This document shows positions 1 through 6,119 of a stretch of 11,415 nucleotides of DNA, piece after piece; the first letter of the stretch is position 1; the number at the start of each line of letters is the position of its first letter. This DNA comes from JANYLN01 sp041687575 (GTDB taxonomy: Bacteria; Planctomycetota; Phycisphaerae; UBA1845; JANYLN01), in the NCBI GenBank assembly GCA_041687575.1, contig JAWLBS010000152.1:1-11415 (forward strand). Reading direction: 5' to 3'. The notes beneath the pieces are model-generated. The model was not told where the DNA came from. It worked only from the letters and a program-made list of their open reading frames with translations, and searched no databases. The translations under genes were made by a program, and so were the position numbers.

Positions 1-482
1 GCGGCGTGCTTGCTGAAGAACTGCTTGCCGAGCACGTGGACCTCGAAGTCGGGGTTCATCGCGAAGCGGCCGAGGCTGAACGCCTTGACGGGGCGTCCCC
101 GCTGGCCGGCGTCGTCGGCCATGGTGCCGAAGATGGCGTGGAAGTCGTCCTGGACGGCCAGATGGATCTCATCGCCGATGGTCGGGTAGCGCCGCACGCC
201 GCGGGTGAAGCGGTCGCCCGCGATCGCACCGAGCAGCTGCACGTCGAGCATGTTCTGGGGCTTGATGTCGGTGACGACGACGTCCTCGCGGCCGACCCCG
301 GTGACAAAGCCGACGAGCCGCTCGCCCTCGTCCATGGGGACGATCACGTAGCTGCCGAGCTGGCCGATGCGGTACTTGCGGCCATTGTGTTCGATGGCGT
401 TGTTGCGGGCGGTGAGCATGGCGGTCAGGGCGCCGCCGTTGACCTTGCAGACGTAACCGATCTTCAGGTCCTGTTCGGACAT
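1..482 (-). CDS. HerA/DUF87-type ATPase, N-terminal part (runs off the left edge)
   Basis: The minus strand from the ATG at 482-480 stays open for 160 codons to the window edge. It begins MSEQDLKIGYVCKVNGG. Residues about 5-100 look like the HAS-barrel that opens HerA-family hexameric DNA-translocating ATPases, with the typical segments RIGQLGSYVIVP and ERLVGFVTGV. The last residues (FSLGRFAMNPDFEVHVLGK, then QFFSKHA) match the stretch that in this family lies just before the Walker A loop, so the P-loop should begin within a few codons outside the window. The start is supported by GGAG at 494-491, 8 nt upstream. HerA proteins pump or process DNA ends. In bacteria they also occur in anti-phage pairs with SIR2 or DUF4297 nucleases, but no such partner lies upstream here. 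The family call is good; the specific role is unknown. The plus-strand open frame over the same bases is a shadow. Confidence 0.8.
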   Translation of the reverse strand, partial: MSEQDLKIGYVCKVNGGALTAMLTARNNAIEHNGRKYRIGQLGSYVIVPMDEGERLVGFVTGVGREDVVVTDIKPQNMLDVQLLGAIAGDRFTRGVRRYPTIGDEIHLAVQDDFHAIFGTMADDAGQRGRPVKAFSLGRFAMNPDFEVHVLGKQFFSKHA

Positions 483-494
483 TGCAGGCACTCC

Positions 495-801
495 AACATC
501 TGAAATCAAATGCCCTTGCGCGGCACGGGCCGGCTTGGCCGGCCCGGCGGAGACACGCCGTCGCGCGCCGGGTCGCTATGGTGTTCATCGATAACAATGG
601 GGGGCGGGTCAAGTTGGGTACCGTTCGTATCGCGGGGACGCTTCGGGACAAGCGAGGGGTAGCCTCGCGGATCCTGGCGGCCATGATGAGGACGGTCGGT
701 ATCTGGAAAAGGGGCGGATAGCCAGCCATCATTTCCAGGATCCAAATAGCAGAGACATTATCGGCCGTAAGCGGAGGACACGGCGATGGCACGTCGGTCT
801 G
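495..801. other. Intergenic stretch with no recognisable gene
   Basis: This lies between the divergent HerA-like gene and the dockerin remnant. Short open frames exist on both strands, but none has a convincing ribosome site, composition or recognisable motif. The promoter of the HerA-like gene should lie here, but I could not pick out a clear -35/-10 pair. Confidence 0.5.
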
Positions 802-864
802 TCCGGCGACGGGATTGTCAACGTGATCGATTTGTTGATGATGGCCCGCAACTGGGGGCGGTGA
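802..864 (+). pseudogene. Orphan type I dockerin half-repeat (tail of a lost gene)
   Basis: Read in frame to the TGA at 862-864, this gives SGDGIVNVIDLLMMARNWGR. That is the Ca2+-binding loop plus helix of a type I dockerin (family pattern D-x-N-x-D-G-x-(V/I)-N-x-x-D-L). It closely resembles the intact dockerin end of the beta-propeller gene at 8515-8575 (DDGIINVIDLLLLSQEFGT). Upstream the frame stays open, but the residues look non-coding (rich in R, G and H) and contain no second loop or start signal. The motif therefore seems to be the last piece of a deleted or decayed secreted-protein gene. The stop lies 21 nt before the next gene. A frameshift upstream is the alternative to a deletion. 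Confidence 0.55.
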
Positions 865-885
865 TCGCGTGAGGAGACGTTGTTG

Positions 886-2148
886 ATGGAATGGCGGCTT
901 TCGGCGGGTGAGCGGGACTATCTGCGGGAGCTCGCCCGCCAGCAGGCGGGGTATGCGGCGCTGCCGGTGATGCAGCAGCGGCGGCGGATGTGGTATGCAC
1001 TCAACGACGGGCAGATCGAGGCGCCGTCGCCGTTTATCGTCGAGACCTGGACCTTCGACCGGGACTTCATGCCGGAGCACATCTACCGGTGTGAGTCGCC
1101 GGCTGGCCGGGGCATCGAGCGGCAGCTGCTCCGCAACATCCGCAACCACGAACTGATCGACGACGACAAGGTCATCCCCGATACCTTCGACATGGGCTGG
1201 TTCGTGGACATCGACCACTTCGGCTTTCCGATCGAGCGGCGGACCGTCGCCGACGCCGAGGGGGTCCCCACCGGCTACGAGTGGAACCACCCGATCAAGG
1301 ACATCCAGCGGGACCTGGCGAGACTCCAGCCGACCACCTGCCGCGTCGACCGCGAGCGGACGGCTGCGTATCGGGCGTTTCTGGAGGACCTGCTCGGCGA
1401 CATCCTTCCGGTCCGGCTGCGGACCGGGGCCTTCGGGCGGACGATGCTGACCCACGCGGTGGTCGAGCTGATGGGCATGGAGGCGTACTTCATGGCCATG
1501 TACGACGCGCCCGACCGGCTGCACGAGCTGATGGCGTACCTGCGGGACAACGCCCTGCGGGTGCAGCACTGGGCCGAGGCCGAGGGGCTGCTGCGGGTCA
1601 ACAACGAAAACGACGTGAGCTTCGGGTCGAGCTACAACTTCACCACCCGGCTGCCGCAGCCGGGCCATACCGGCGAGGCGGCGCGGTTGTGCGACATGTG
1701 GGGCTGCGCCAACAGCCAGGAGACCGTCGGCGTCTCGCCGGGGATGTACAACGAGTTCGTCTACCCGTACTACCGCGACGCGGTGGCACCGCTGGGGCGG
1801 CTGTACTATGGCTGCTGCGAGCCGGCGCACCCGTTCTGGGACGACATCCGCCGTCTGCCGCACCTGGGCAAGGTGTCGATCAGCCGCTGGTGCGATCAGG
1901 CGTTCATGGCCGAGCAGCTGCGTAGCACCGACATCGTCTTTTCGCGCAAGCCGGACCCGAACTTTCTGAGCGTCGACAGGACGCTGAACGAGGAGGCCTG
2001 GGCGCTGCACATCCGCGAGACGCTGGAGGCGACGCGCGGCGTGCTGGTCGAGTTCATCGTGCGGGATGTGTACACGGTGCACGGCAACCTCGACAACGCG
2101 CGGCGGTGCGTGCAGATCGCGCGGCGGGAGATCGAGCGGGTGTCGTAA
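886..2148 (+). CDS. Uroporphyrinogen decarboxylase (URO-D) superfamily protein, corrinoid-methyltransferase-like
   Basis: This is a 420-residue cytoplasmic protein with no signal peptide. The C-terminal half has the pattern of the URO-D / MtaA-CmuA methyltransferase branch: WGCANSQETVGVSPGMYNEF (about 272-291), then YYGCCEPAHPFWDDI (307-321), then KVSISRWCDQ (329-338), FSRKPDPNF (352-360) and a late EFIVRDVYTV (389-398). Relatives transfer methyl groups to or from corrinoid proteins using a Zn-bound thiolate. Cys274, Cys310/Cys311 and Cys336 are candidate ligands, but I cannot assign them without an alignment. The length and the CCEP motif fit the poorly characterised 'URO-D family' group rather than HemE of haem synthesis. 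I start at ATG 886 because GAGGAG (871-876) lies 9 nt upstream; the two in-frame TTG codons at 880 and 883 are too close to it. The gene stands alone on this strand. Substrate unknown. Confidence 0.85.
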   Translation: MEWRLSAGERDYLRELARQQAGYAALPVMQQRRRMWYALNDGQIEAPSPFIVETWTFDRDFMPEHIYRCESPAGRGIERQLLRNIRNHELIDDDKVIPDTFDMGWFVDIDHFGFPIERRTVADAEGVPTGYEWNHPIKDIQRDLARLQPTTCRVDRERTAAYRAFLEDLLGDILPVRLRTGAFGRTMLTHAVVELMGMEAYFMAMYDAPDRLHELMAYLRDNALRVQHWAEAEGLLRVNNENDVSFGSSYNFTTRLPQPGHTGEAARLCDMWGCANSQETVGVSPGMYNEFVYPYYRDAVAPLGRLYYGCCEPAHPFWDDIRRLPHLGKVSISRWCDQAFMAEQLRSTDIVFSRKPDPNFLSVDRTLNEEAWALHIRETLEATRGVLVEFIVRDVYTVHGNLDNARRCVQIARREIERVS

Positions 2149-2235
2149 CGCTGCCTGCGGCCTGGCGACAATGAACAAACGGCGTTACTACCACGAAGGA
2201 CCTGGCGCGGCCGGTAGCCGCAACCAAACTCCTCC

Positions 2236-2299
2236 TGACAACGTGACAACATGACAACATGACAAGGTGACAAGGTGACTGGGTGACAAGGTGAAACAA
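2236..2299 (+). repeat. Octamer tandem array (TGACAAxx), about eight units
   Basis: Units of exactly 8 bp run in register: TGACAACG, TGACAACA twice, TGACAAGG twice, TGACTGGG, TGACAAGG and a decayed TGAAACAA. They lie 87 bp after the URO-D-like gene. There are no spacers, so this is not a CRISPR array. Units at the left carry C/A at the seventh and eighth positions and units at the right carry GG, as expected if the array grew by local duplication. Confidence 0.85.
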
Positions 2300-2355
2300 C
2301 TAAAACGGCCCCCAAAAATCTTCGCGGCGCTCAAGGAAGCTGCAGGTTAGTGGTG

Positions 2356-2428
2356 CGAAGAACACGAAGAAACACAACAACAGCGATGTCAGCCACGGAT
2401 CGGTGCGGATGAAACGCGGATAAACAAC
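2356..2428 (+). repeat. Left arm of a diverged inverted repeat
   Basis: This segment aligns, with small gaps, to the reverse complement of 2754-2823. Matching blocks include CGAAGAACACGAAG, a perfect 12-nt core TCAGCCACGGAT (2389-2400 against 2782-2793), and ACGCGGATAAACAAC. Phrases such as 'cacgaag' and 'ccacggat' are common dispersed intergenic text in planctomycete and some other genomes. I see no coding content in it. Confidence 0.7.
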
Positions 2429-2455
2429 CATGACAAGAAGACTACGACGGCATAA

Positions 2456-2737
2456 CCTGCCCCCTTTGCCGCCGGGTTCCCGCATTGGGGCTGTGAGAGA
2501 CGTGCTGGTCGCGCTGCGCGGTTTTCTGCTGAGGTAGTAGCCTTAGCCATTGACGGAAACCACGTTCGATATCTTTCGTATCTGAACGATCACGTGGAGG
2601 AGGCGCAGGTACAGGGGGTTGTGCTCGCCTTTCGCAACTTCCTGATCGACCGGACAGTCGTCATGGAGCTGGTCTGGAACATCAACCTTTACATCCGTGA
2701 GAATGACATTGACACGGGGCACCGGGGTGCCCTGTAA
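2456..2737 (+). pseudogene. Open frame without a start codon, possible gene remnant (not recognised)
   Basis: One plus-strand frame stays open for 93 codons to the TAA at 2735-2737. The later half reads like real protein, for example YLSYLNDHVEEAQVQGVVLA and FRNFLIDRTVVMELVWNINL. No start codon with a ribosome site is present near its beginning. I do not recognise a family. The frame is bounded by 13-nt direct repeats that match at 12 positions (2453-2465 and 2735-2747, TAACCTGYCCCCT-like), and outside these by the inverted repeat arms. A 6-bp hairpin, GGGCAC/GTGCCC with a 4-nt loop (2717-2732), covers its last codons. It could be the tail of a decayed gene, cargo of a small mobile unit, or chance. 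Confidence 0.3.
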
Positions 2738-2753
2738 CCTGTCCCCTGTCGTT

Positions 2754-2823
2754 GTTGTTGATCCGCGTTCAATCCGTGTTCATCCGTGGCTGATAATGTT
2801 GTCGTTGTTCTTCGTGATCTTCG
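2754..2823 (-). repeat. Right arm of the diverged inverted repeat
   Basis: This is the reverse complement of the arm at 2356-2428. Just outside it, TCCTTCGTGGTAGT (2826-2839) is the exact reverse complement of 2187-2200. The original left arm therefore probably continued to that 14-mer before the octamer array and nearby DNA came to lie between them. Further right, to about 2925, lie GTT-rich and 'aatctg'-type fragments with no gene. Confidence 0.7.
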
Positions 2824-2923
2824 TGTCCTTCGTGGTAGTCCTGCCGTTGCTGTTGTTGTTGTCTCTAATCTGAGTAATCTGCGCAATCGGCGGATGGATG
2901 TCGTTGTCGTTGTTCGCGGACTC

Positions 2924-2943
2924 CCGCTCCCTCACGGTCGCGG
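2924..2943 (-). repeat. Palindromic dispersed element, copy 1
   Basis: The sequence CCGCTCCCTCACGGTCGCGG folds as an imperfect hairpin: CCGC and CC pair with GG and GCGG around a mismatched dinucleotide and a 4-nt loop. A second copy with one change in the loop lies at 5587-5606, and the match continues for 5 more bases (CTCGT) in both. It sits about 35 nt after the stop of the minus-strand HDOD-GGDEF gene and could act in 3'-end formation, but there is no T-run. Confidence 0.65.
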
Positions 2944-2978
2944 CTCGTTTCGGGCCATAACACTTTTGATCGTGTGGC

Positions 2979-4526
2979 TCAGGCCGTCGGCGCGGCCTTG
3001 CGAACGGCGGCGACGCAGGCGCGGGCGCGGCCGCGCTTCTTGGCCAGGTAGAGGAACTTGTCGGTCAGGGCGACGAGCTTGGCGGCGTTGACCTCGGCAA
3101 GGGCCTCCGTGGAGGCGGCGCCGAGGCTGGCGTTGAACTTGATGGTGCCCCGGCTGCACAGGACCGCCCCACGGCGGAACTGCTCGCAGATGGCCTGGGC
3201 GGTCTTGACCAGGTCCGAGTACGGGCAGTCGGAGATGATCAGGGCGAATTCTTCACCGCCGTAGCGGGCGGTCAGGACGCCTTCACGCTGGAACTTGCAG
3301 AGCATCTCGCCGGTCGCGGAGATGACCAGGTCGCCGATCGGGTGGCCGTACGTGTCGTTGATGTGCTTGAAGTGGTCGATGTCGCAGAGGATCAAGCCGA
3401 CGGGCCGGCCGGCCTCGATGCCCTGCTGGACGGCCTGCTCGATGTGGCGATCGAAGGCGGCGCGGTTGGCCAGGCCGGAGAGCGAGTCGGTGGTGGCAGC
3501 CTTTTCGAGCTGCTTTTCGCGCTGACGGCTGGTCGCTTCGCGCTTGTTGGCGACGACGAGGTCGACTTCGCTTTTGACCGAGAGTCTGGCGAGCTGGAGG
3601 ATGGCCTGTTCGCGGAGCTGTTCGTAGCTGACCGTCTCGCCGATGTCGACGCGGAGCAGGCCGGCGCTTTCCTTGACCCGTTTCCCCAGGGCCGAAAGGA
3701 TACCTTCGAGCCGGCTGGGTTCGAGCCCGAGCCGCTGCCGGACGGTCTTGTGCAGGTCGTCGAGGTGTTCCTGGGTCGCACCGTCGCAGAACAGGTCGGC
3801 GATCCATGCCCCCAGAAAGACGATGTCGACCAGGCGGGCGATGGTTTTGTCGATGTCCTCCTGCCGTCCGTGGTGGTGCAGGCCGACCGCCAGGCAGATG
3901 TCCTGCGGCAGGTTCCACTTCTCGAACAGGCAGCGTGCGACGTCGCTGTGCGTGAAGCCGAGGCTGGTCCGCTCGGCCTCGATCAGCTTCGCGTGGTTGC
4001 CGCCGGCCCGGGTATAGGGGTCCTGATACTGCTGACGGATTGCCTGGACCATTGCGAGCATGCCCAGGTTGCTCAGCAGGCCGGCGACGAAGGCCTCGTC
4101 GCGCATTTCCGGGGCGACCTCCTCGGCGATCAGGCGGGCGGCGACCCCCTGCGTCAGCGAGCGGCGCCAGTAGGTCTTGTAATCAAACCACTCGACGCGG
4201 CGCTGGACGCCGTAGCTGTCGACGATGCTGAAGCTCAGCGTGAGTACCTTGACGGTGCGCAGGCCGAGCACCACCATCGCCTGCGGCAGCGAGACGATGC
4301 GCCGGGCGATGCCGAACAGGGGGCTGTTGACCAGCTTGAGGATCTTGGCGGTCAGGACGGGGTCTTGGCCGACCACGTCGGCCAGCTCGTTGACCGAGAC
4401 GTCCTCGGCCTGTGTCATCTGCAGGACGCGCAGCGCCACGGCCGGCAGCGAGGGCAGGTTGTCCGCATCGCGGACCTGCTCGAGCAGTTGGGGGGGCTGG
4501 CAGTCTGTACGGTCCTGGTCGTTCAT
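2979..4526 (-). CDS. HDOD-GGDEF protein (probable diguanylate cyclase)
   Basis: This is a 515-residue cytoplasmic signalling protein. Residues about 15-215 form an HDOD domain (LPSLPAVALRVLQM; LVNSPLFGIARRIVSLPQA; LGLRTVKVL). Where HD hydrolases have HD this one has SN (GLLSNLG, 149-155), so it is a binding or regulatory domain, not a phosphodiesterase. A helical, probably coiled-coil linker (about 300-345) leads to a GGDEF domain. That domain contains DSLSGLANR (347-355), the metal-binding DIDHFKHINDTYGH (382-395) and the active-site signature GGEEF (423-427), which is catalytically plausible for making c-di-GMP. The inhibitory RxxD site that should lie five residues before the signature reads REGV (414-417), so product inhibition is probably lost. 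I prefer ATG 4526 with GGAGG at 4542-4538 over the in-frame GTG 18 bp upstream, which overlaps that ribosome site. The stop TGA is at 2981-2979. The input signal is unknown. Confidence 0.9.
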   Translation of the reverse strand: MNDQDRTDCQPPQLLEQVRDADNLPSLPAVALRVLQMTQAEDVSVNELADVVGQDPVLTAKILKLVNSPLFGIARRIVSLPQAMVVLGLRTVKVLTLSFSIVDSYGVQRRVEWFDYKTYWRRSLTQGVAARLIAEEVAPEMRDEAFVAGLLSNLGMLAMVQAIRQQYQDPYTRAGGNHAKLIEAERTSLGFTHSDVARCLFEKWNLPQDICLAVGLHHHGRQEDIDKTIARLVDIVFLGAWIADLFCDGATQEHLDDLHKTVRQRLGLEPSRLEGILSALGKRVKESAGLLRVDIGETVSYEQLREQAILQLARLSVKSEVDLVVANKREATSRQREKQLEKAATTDSLSGLANRAAFDRHIEQAVQQGIEAGRPVGLILCDIDHFKHINDTYGHPIGDLVISATGEMLCKFQREGVLTARYGGEEFALIISDCPYSDLVKTAQAICEQFRRGAVLCSRGTIKFNASLGAASTEALAEVNAAKLVALTDKFLYLAKKRGRARACVAAVRKAAPTA

Positions 4527-4547
4527 GCCCGCTTCTGCCTCCACAGC

Positions 4548-4640
4548 CAGGGCCGCGTGGCCCTGTCGTCCGCCGATTCATCCACCCCGCGTGTTGCGGG
4601 CAAAGCCCAAGCCGGTCGGTCCGTCCGGGCAAGACGCCCG
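4548..4640 (-). other. Structured leader upstream of the HDOD-GGDEF gene
   Basis: The sequence just before the ribosome site of the minus-strand gene is rich in perfect small hairpins. CAGGGCC/GGCCCTG has a 7-bp stem and 4-nt loop (4548-4565). CCCGC/GCGGG (4586-4600) overlaps GGGC/GCCC (4598-4608), so the two exclude each other. CGGGC/GCCCG lies at 4626-4640. It matches no riboswitch class that I recognise. It may be a regulated leader, or simply GC-rich DNA. Confidence 0.3.
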
Positions 4641-5035
4641 TCCGCGCCGCAGCGGGAGCGATACCGGTCGTTGCGCGCCGGCTGCACCTGCGTGTTGTTC
4701 ATCTGCAATAGGAGCGCGGGTTGAACGAAGGTAAAGGGCAATTCAACCAGCTGCGTCCCCGACATACGTTAGATCGGTCGATGCGGGCCGTTGCTTTACG
4801 GACTCCGCACAGGAAAAAAAACGTATCACCGGGCGTGGTCTCGGCCGGGCTCCCGTCAGCGGCGTTTCAGTCTGTGAGAAATGTACGATACAGCACGCGT
4901 ACGTGCCAGCGGGATGGGGGCAGCCTGAAAGCGCCCGTAGACGATCTTGCCTGTTTCGGTCTGAACGTTTTGGATCTTTCCTCAGGATGGGGCGGGCCGT
5001 TCCTGGCGGGTCAGGGCGATGTGTTTAGCGGACGT
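4641..5035. other. Intergenic stretch with no recognisable gene
   Basis: This lies between the start of the HDOD-GGDEF gene and the end of the GroES-like gene, both on the minus strand. An A-run (4815-4822) and a small dyad GCACG/CGTGC (about 4894-4907) are visible. No open frame here looks coding, and no strong terminator follows the GroES-like gene. The promoter of the HDOD-GGDEF gene is expected here but was not pinned down. Confidence 0.45.
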
Positions 5036-5356
5036 TTACTCGCGGCGGAAGACGGCGACGACGTCCTCGACGGGCACGACGAAGAGCTGGTTTCCCGGTT
5101 CGAGTTCGACGGGGATGGCGTGCTTGGGGTTGAACAGGATCTTGTCGTACTGGCGCAGGGGGAGGTTTTCGTCGTTTTCGATCTCGGCGCTGATGGCGAC
5201 GATCCGGCCGGTGATCGTGGGGATCTCGAGGTTATCGGGCAGCTGGATGCCGCCCTTGGTCTGCTTTTTGTCCTCGTCCTTGCGGATGACGACGCGCTTG
5301 CCGACGGGTTCGATCCGCTCGAACTTGGTGCTTTCCTTGTTGGATTCCTTGGCCAT
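5036..5356 (-). CDS. GroES-like co-chaperonin
   Basis: This 106-residue protein has the chaperonin-10 fold pattern: IEPVGKRVVIRKDED (15-29), the mobile-loop segment KKQTKGGIQLPD (30-41) with the GGI-type hydrophobic triplet that docks into GroEL, TGRIVAIS (49-56), YDKILFNP (70-77) and a final VVPVEDVVAVF (93-103). GroES caps the GroEL ring and closes the folding chamber in the cytoplasm. It is slightly longer than the usual 95-100 residues because of a charged N-terminal tail (MAKESNKESTKFER). The start ATG 5356 has GAGG 9 nt upstream. No groEL is next to it on either side, and no CIRCE operator (TTAGCACTC-N9-GAGTGCTAA) was seen. Planctomycetes often carry several chaperonin genes, so this is probably an extra, separately placed copy. 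It may not be the main housekeeping one. Confidence 0.85.
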   Translation of the reverse strand: MAKESNKESTKFERIEPVGKRVVIRKDEDKKQTKGGIQLPDNLEIPTITGRIVAISAEIENDENLPLRQYDKILFNPKHAIPVELEPGNQLFVVPVEDVVAVFRRE

Positions 5357-5586
5357 GGTTCAGTGCCTCTCGCGTTGGTCCGCCGGGGCGATCGGGGCAA
5401 CGCGGCCGATCCCGCCCGACCAGACACGTGCCGTCGGTCCCGTGTCCATTGTAGGGGCAGACGGGCGGCGGGGCGAGGGCGAGGGAGGTGGGGGGCGTTT
5501 TCTTTCAAGGGGGGCAGACCCCGGTGGATCGTTGTCGGTCGAGGGACACCGCCCTGCGCAGGATCGTCGCACCCGGCGGGGGGCTA

Positions 5587-5606
5587 CCGCTCCCTTACGG
5601 TCGCGG
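5587..5606 (+). repeat. Palindromic dispersed element, copy 2
   Basis: This matches 19 of 20 positions of the element at 2924-2943 (loop TTAC instead of TCAC), followed by the same CTCGT. It lies in the divergent intergenic region between the GroES-like gene and the riboswitch promoter, 38 bp upstream of the -35 box. The rest of 5357-5586 holds no recognisable feature. Confidence 0.65.
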
Positions 5607-5643
5607 CTCGTGAATGCACGGCGCGCAAATCGAAGGAGGGTGC

Positions 5644-5672
5644 TTGACAAGGATTTGGGGCAGGGGTAGAAA
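5644..5672 (+). promoter_or_regulatory. Sigma-70-like promoter of the riboswitch operon
   Basis: A perfect -35 box TTGACA (5644-5649) is followed after 17 nt by TAGAAA (5667-5672), which matches TATAAT at 4 of 6 positions. Transcription would start near 5680, about 15 nt before the first paired base of the riboswitch. That is the expected arrangement. Confidence 0.65.
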
Positions 5673-5693
5673 AAGGGTGCTGTACCATTACTT

Positions 5694-5873
5694 GCGTTTC
5701 TGGCGGCCCGCCGGTCGGATGCCGGCGGCTTAACAAGGGAATCCGGTGAGAATCCGGAACGGCCCCGCCGCTGTAACCGGGTACGAACGTCGCAAGACCA
5801 CTGATCCGATCGCGGGTCGGGAAGGGCGACAAGTAGGCCTGAACCCGGAAGTCAGAAGACCTTCCAGAAGCGC
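5694..5873 (+). promoter_or_regulatory. Cobalamin (B12) riboswitch
   Basis: The conserved core is present in order: AAGGGAA (5735-5741), CCGGTGAGAATCCGG (5743-5757), CCCCGCCGCTGT (5763-5774), CACTG (5799-5803), GGGAAGGG (5819-5826) and the B12 box AAGTCAGAAGACC (5849-5861). The closing P1 stem is complete: GCGTTTCTGG (5694-5703) pairs with CCAGAAGCGC (5864-5873) over 10 bp with one G-U. Another stem, CCGCCGG/CCGGCGG, lies at about 5709-5728. The length of about 180 nt suits the adenosylcobalamin class. Binding of the corrinoid normally represses the genes downstream. No Rho-independent terminator with a T-run follows, and the first long gene begins 246 nt later. Control may be translational, through a short leader frame, or Rho-dependent. 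Confidence 0.95.
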
Positions 5874-5916
5874 TCTGTTCGGCCGAAGGACCCTCGTGGG
5901 AAGGGGTAAGGCTGCC

Positions 5917-6006
5917 ATGCACGTTCCACTCACTTACATGTCGCGGATTTCGCGACCCCGCATGGTCTTGCTATTGCGCCTTTCGTCTGCGCCGGCGGCA
6001 CGTTAG
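5917..6006 (+). CDS. Possible 29-residue leader peptide
   Basis: The first ATG after the riboswitch is preceded by TAAGG with 5 nt spacing. It opens a frame reading MHVPLTYMSRISRPRMVLLL and ending SSAPAAR before the TAG. It lies between the aptamer and the PEP-CTERM gene. A small dyad, GTCGCG/CGCGAC (5940-5956), falls inside it, and GGCGGC/GCCGCC (5994-6011) spans its stop. It resembles no protein that I know. It could couple ribosome transit to expression of the operon, or be chance. Confidence 0.2.
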   Translation: MHVPLTYMSRISRPRMVLLLRLSSAPAAR

Positions 6007-6119
6007 CCGCCCGCGCCGGATCAACCCGCGACGTGTCCCTTCCGCCGCCGCTGCGAGTCGTGCGCGCGGGCATCGCGATCGAAGCGGACAGGAACGTTCT
6101 GCCCGGAGGAGGAGTTGCA

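Noticed and set aside
578..721. Small plus-strand frame starting MVFIDNNGGRVKLG
   Set aside because: No ribosome site, no recognisable motif, and composition like the surrounding non-coding DNA.
169..2178. Very long minus-strand open frame opposite the URO-D-like gene
   Set aside because: It is rich in R, P, H and V with no motifs. It is the antisense shadow of a GC-rich gene, and it runs through the non-coding region and the HerA-like start.
2236..2299. Octamer array as a CRISPR array
   Set aside because: The units are 8 bp and contiguous with no spacers, and no cas gene is present.
4598..4608. GGGCAAAGCCC, suggestive of a c-di-GMP-I riboswitch core near a GGDEF gene
   Set aside because: It is on the strand opposite to the gene, and the remaining conserved elements of the aptamer are missing.
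3342..4724. Long plus-strand open frame opposite the HDOD-GGDEF gene
   Set aside because: It lies antisense to clear HDOD and GGDEF motifs and has the D/A/G/V-rich composition of a shadow frame.
5357..5586. CIRCE heat-shock operator upstream of the GroES-like gene
   Set aside because: No TTAGCACTC/GAGTGCTAA inverted repeat was found.
5994..6011. GGCGGC/GCCGCC hairpin as a riboswitch terminator
   Set aside because: Only a 6-bp stem, no T-run after it, and it is far from the aptamer; not enough to call a terminator.
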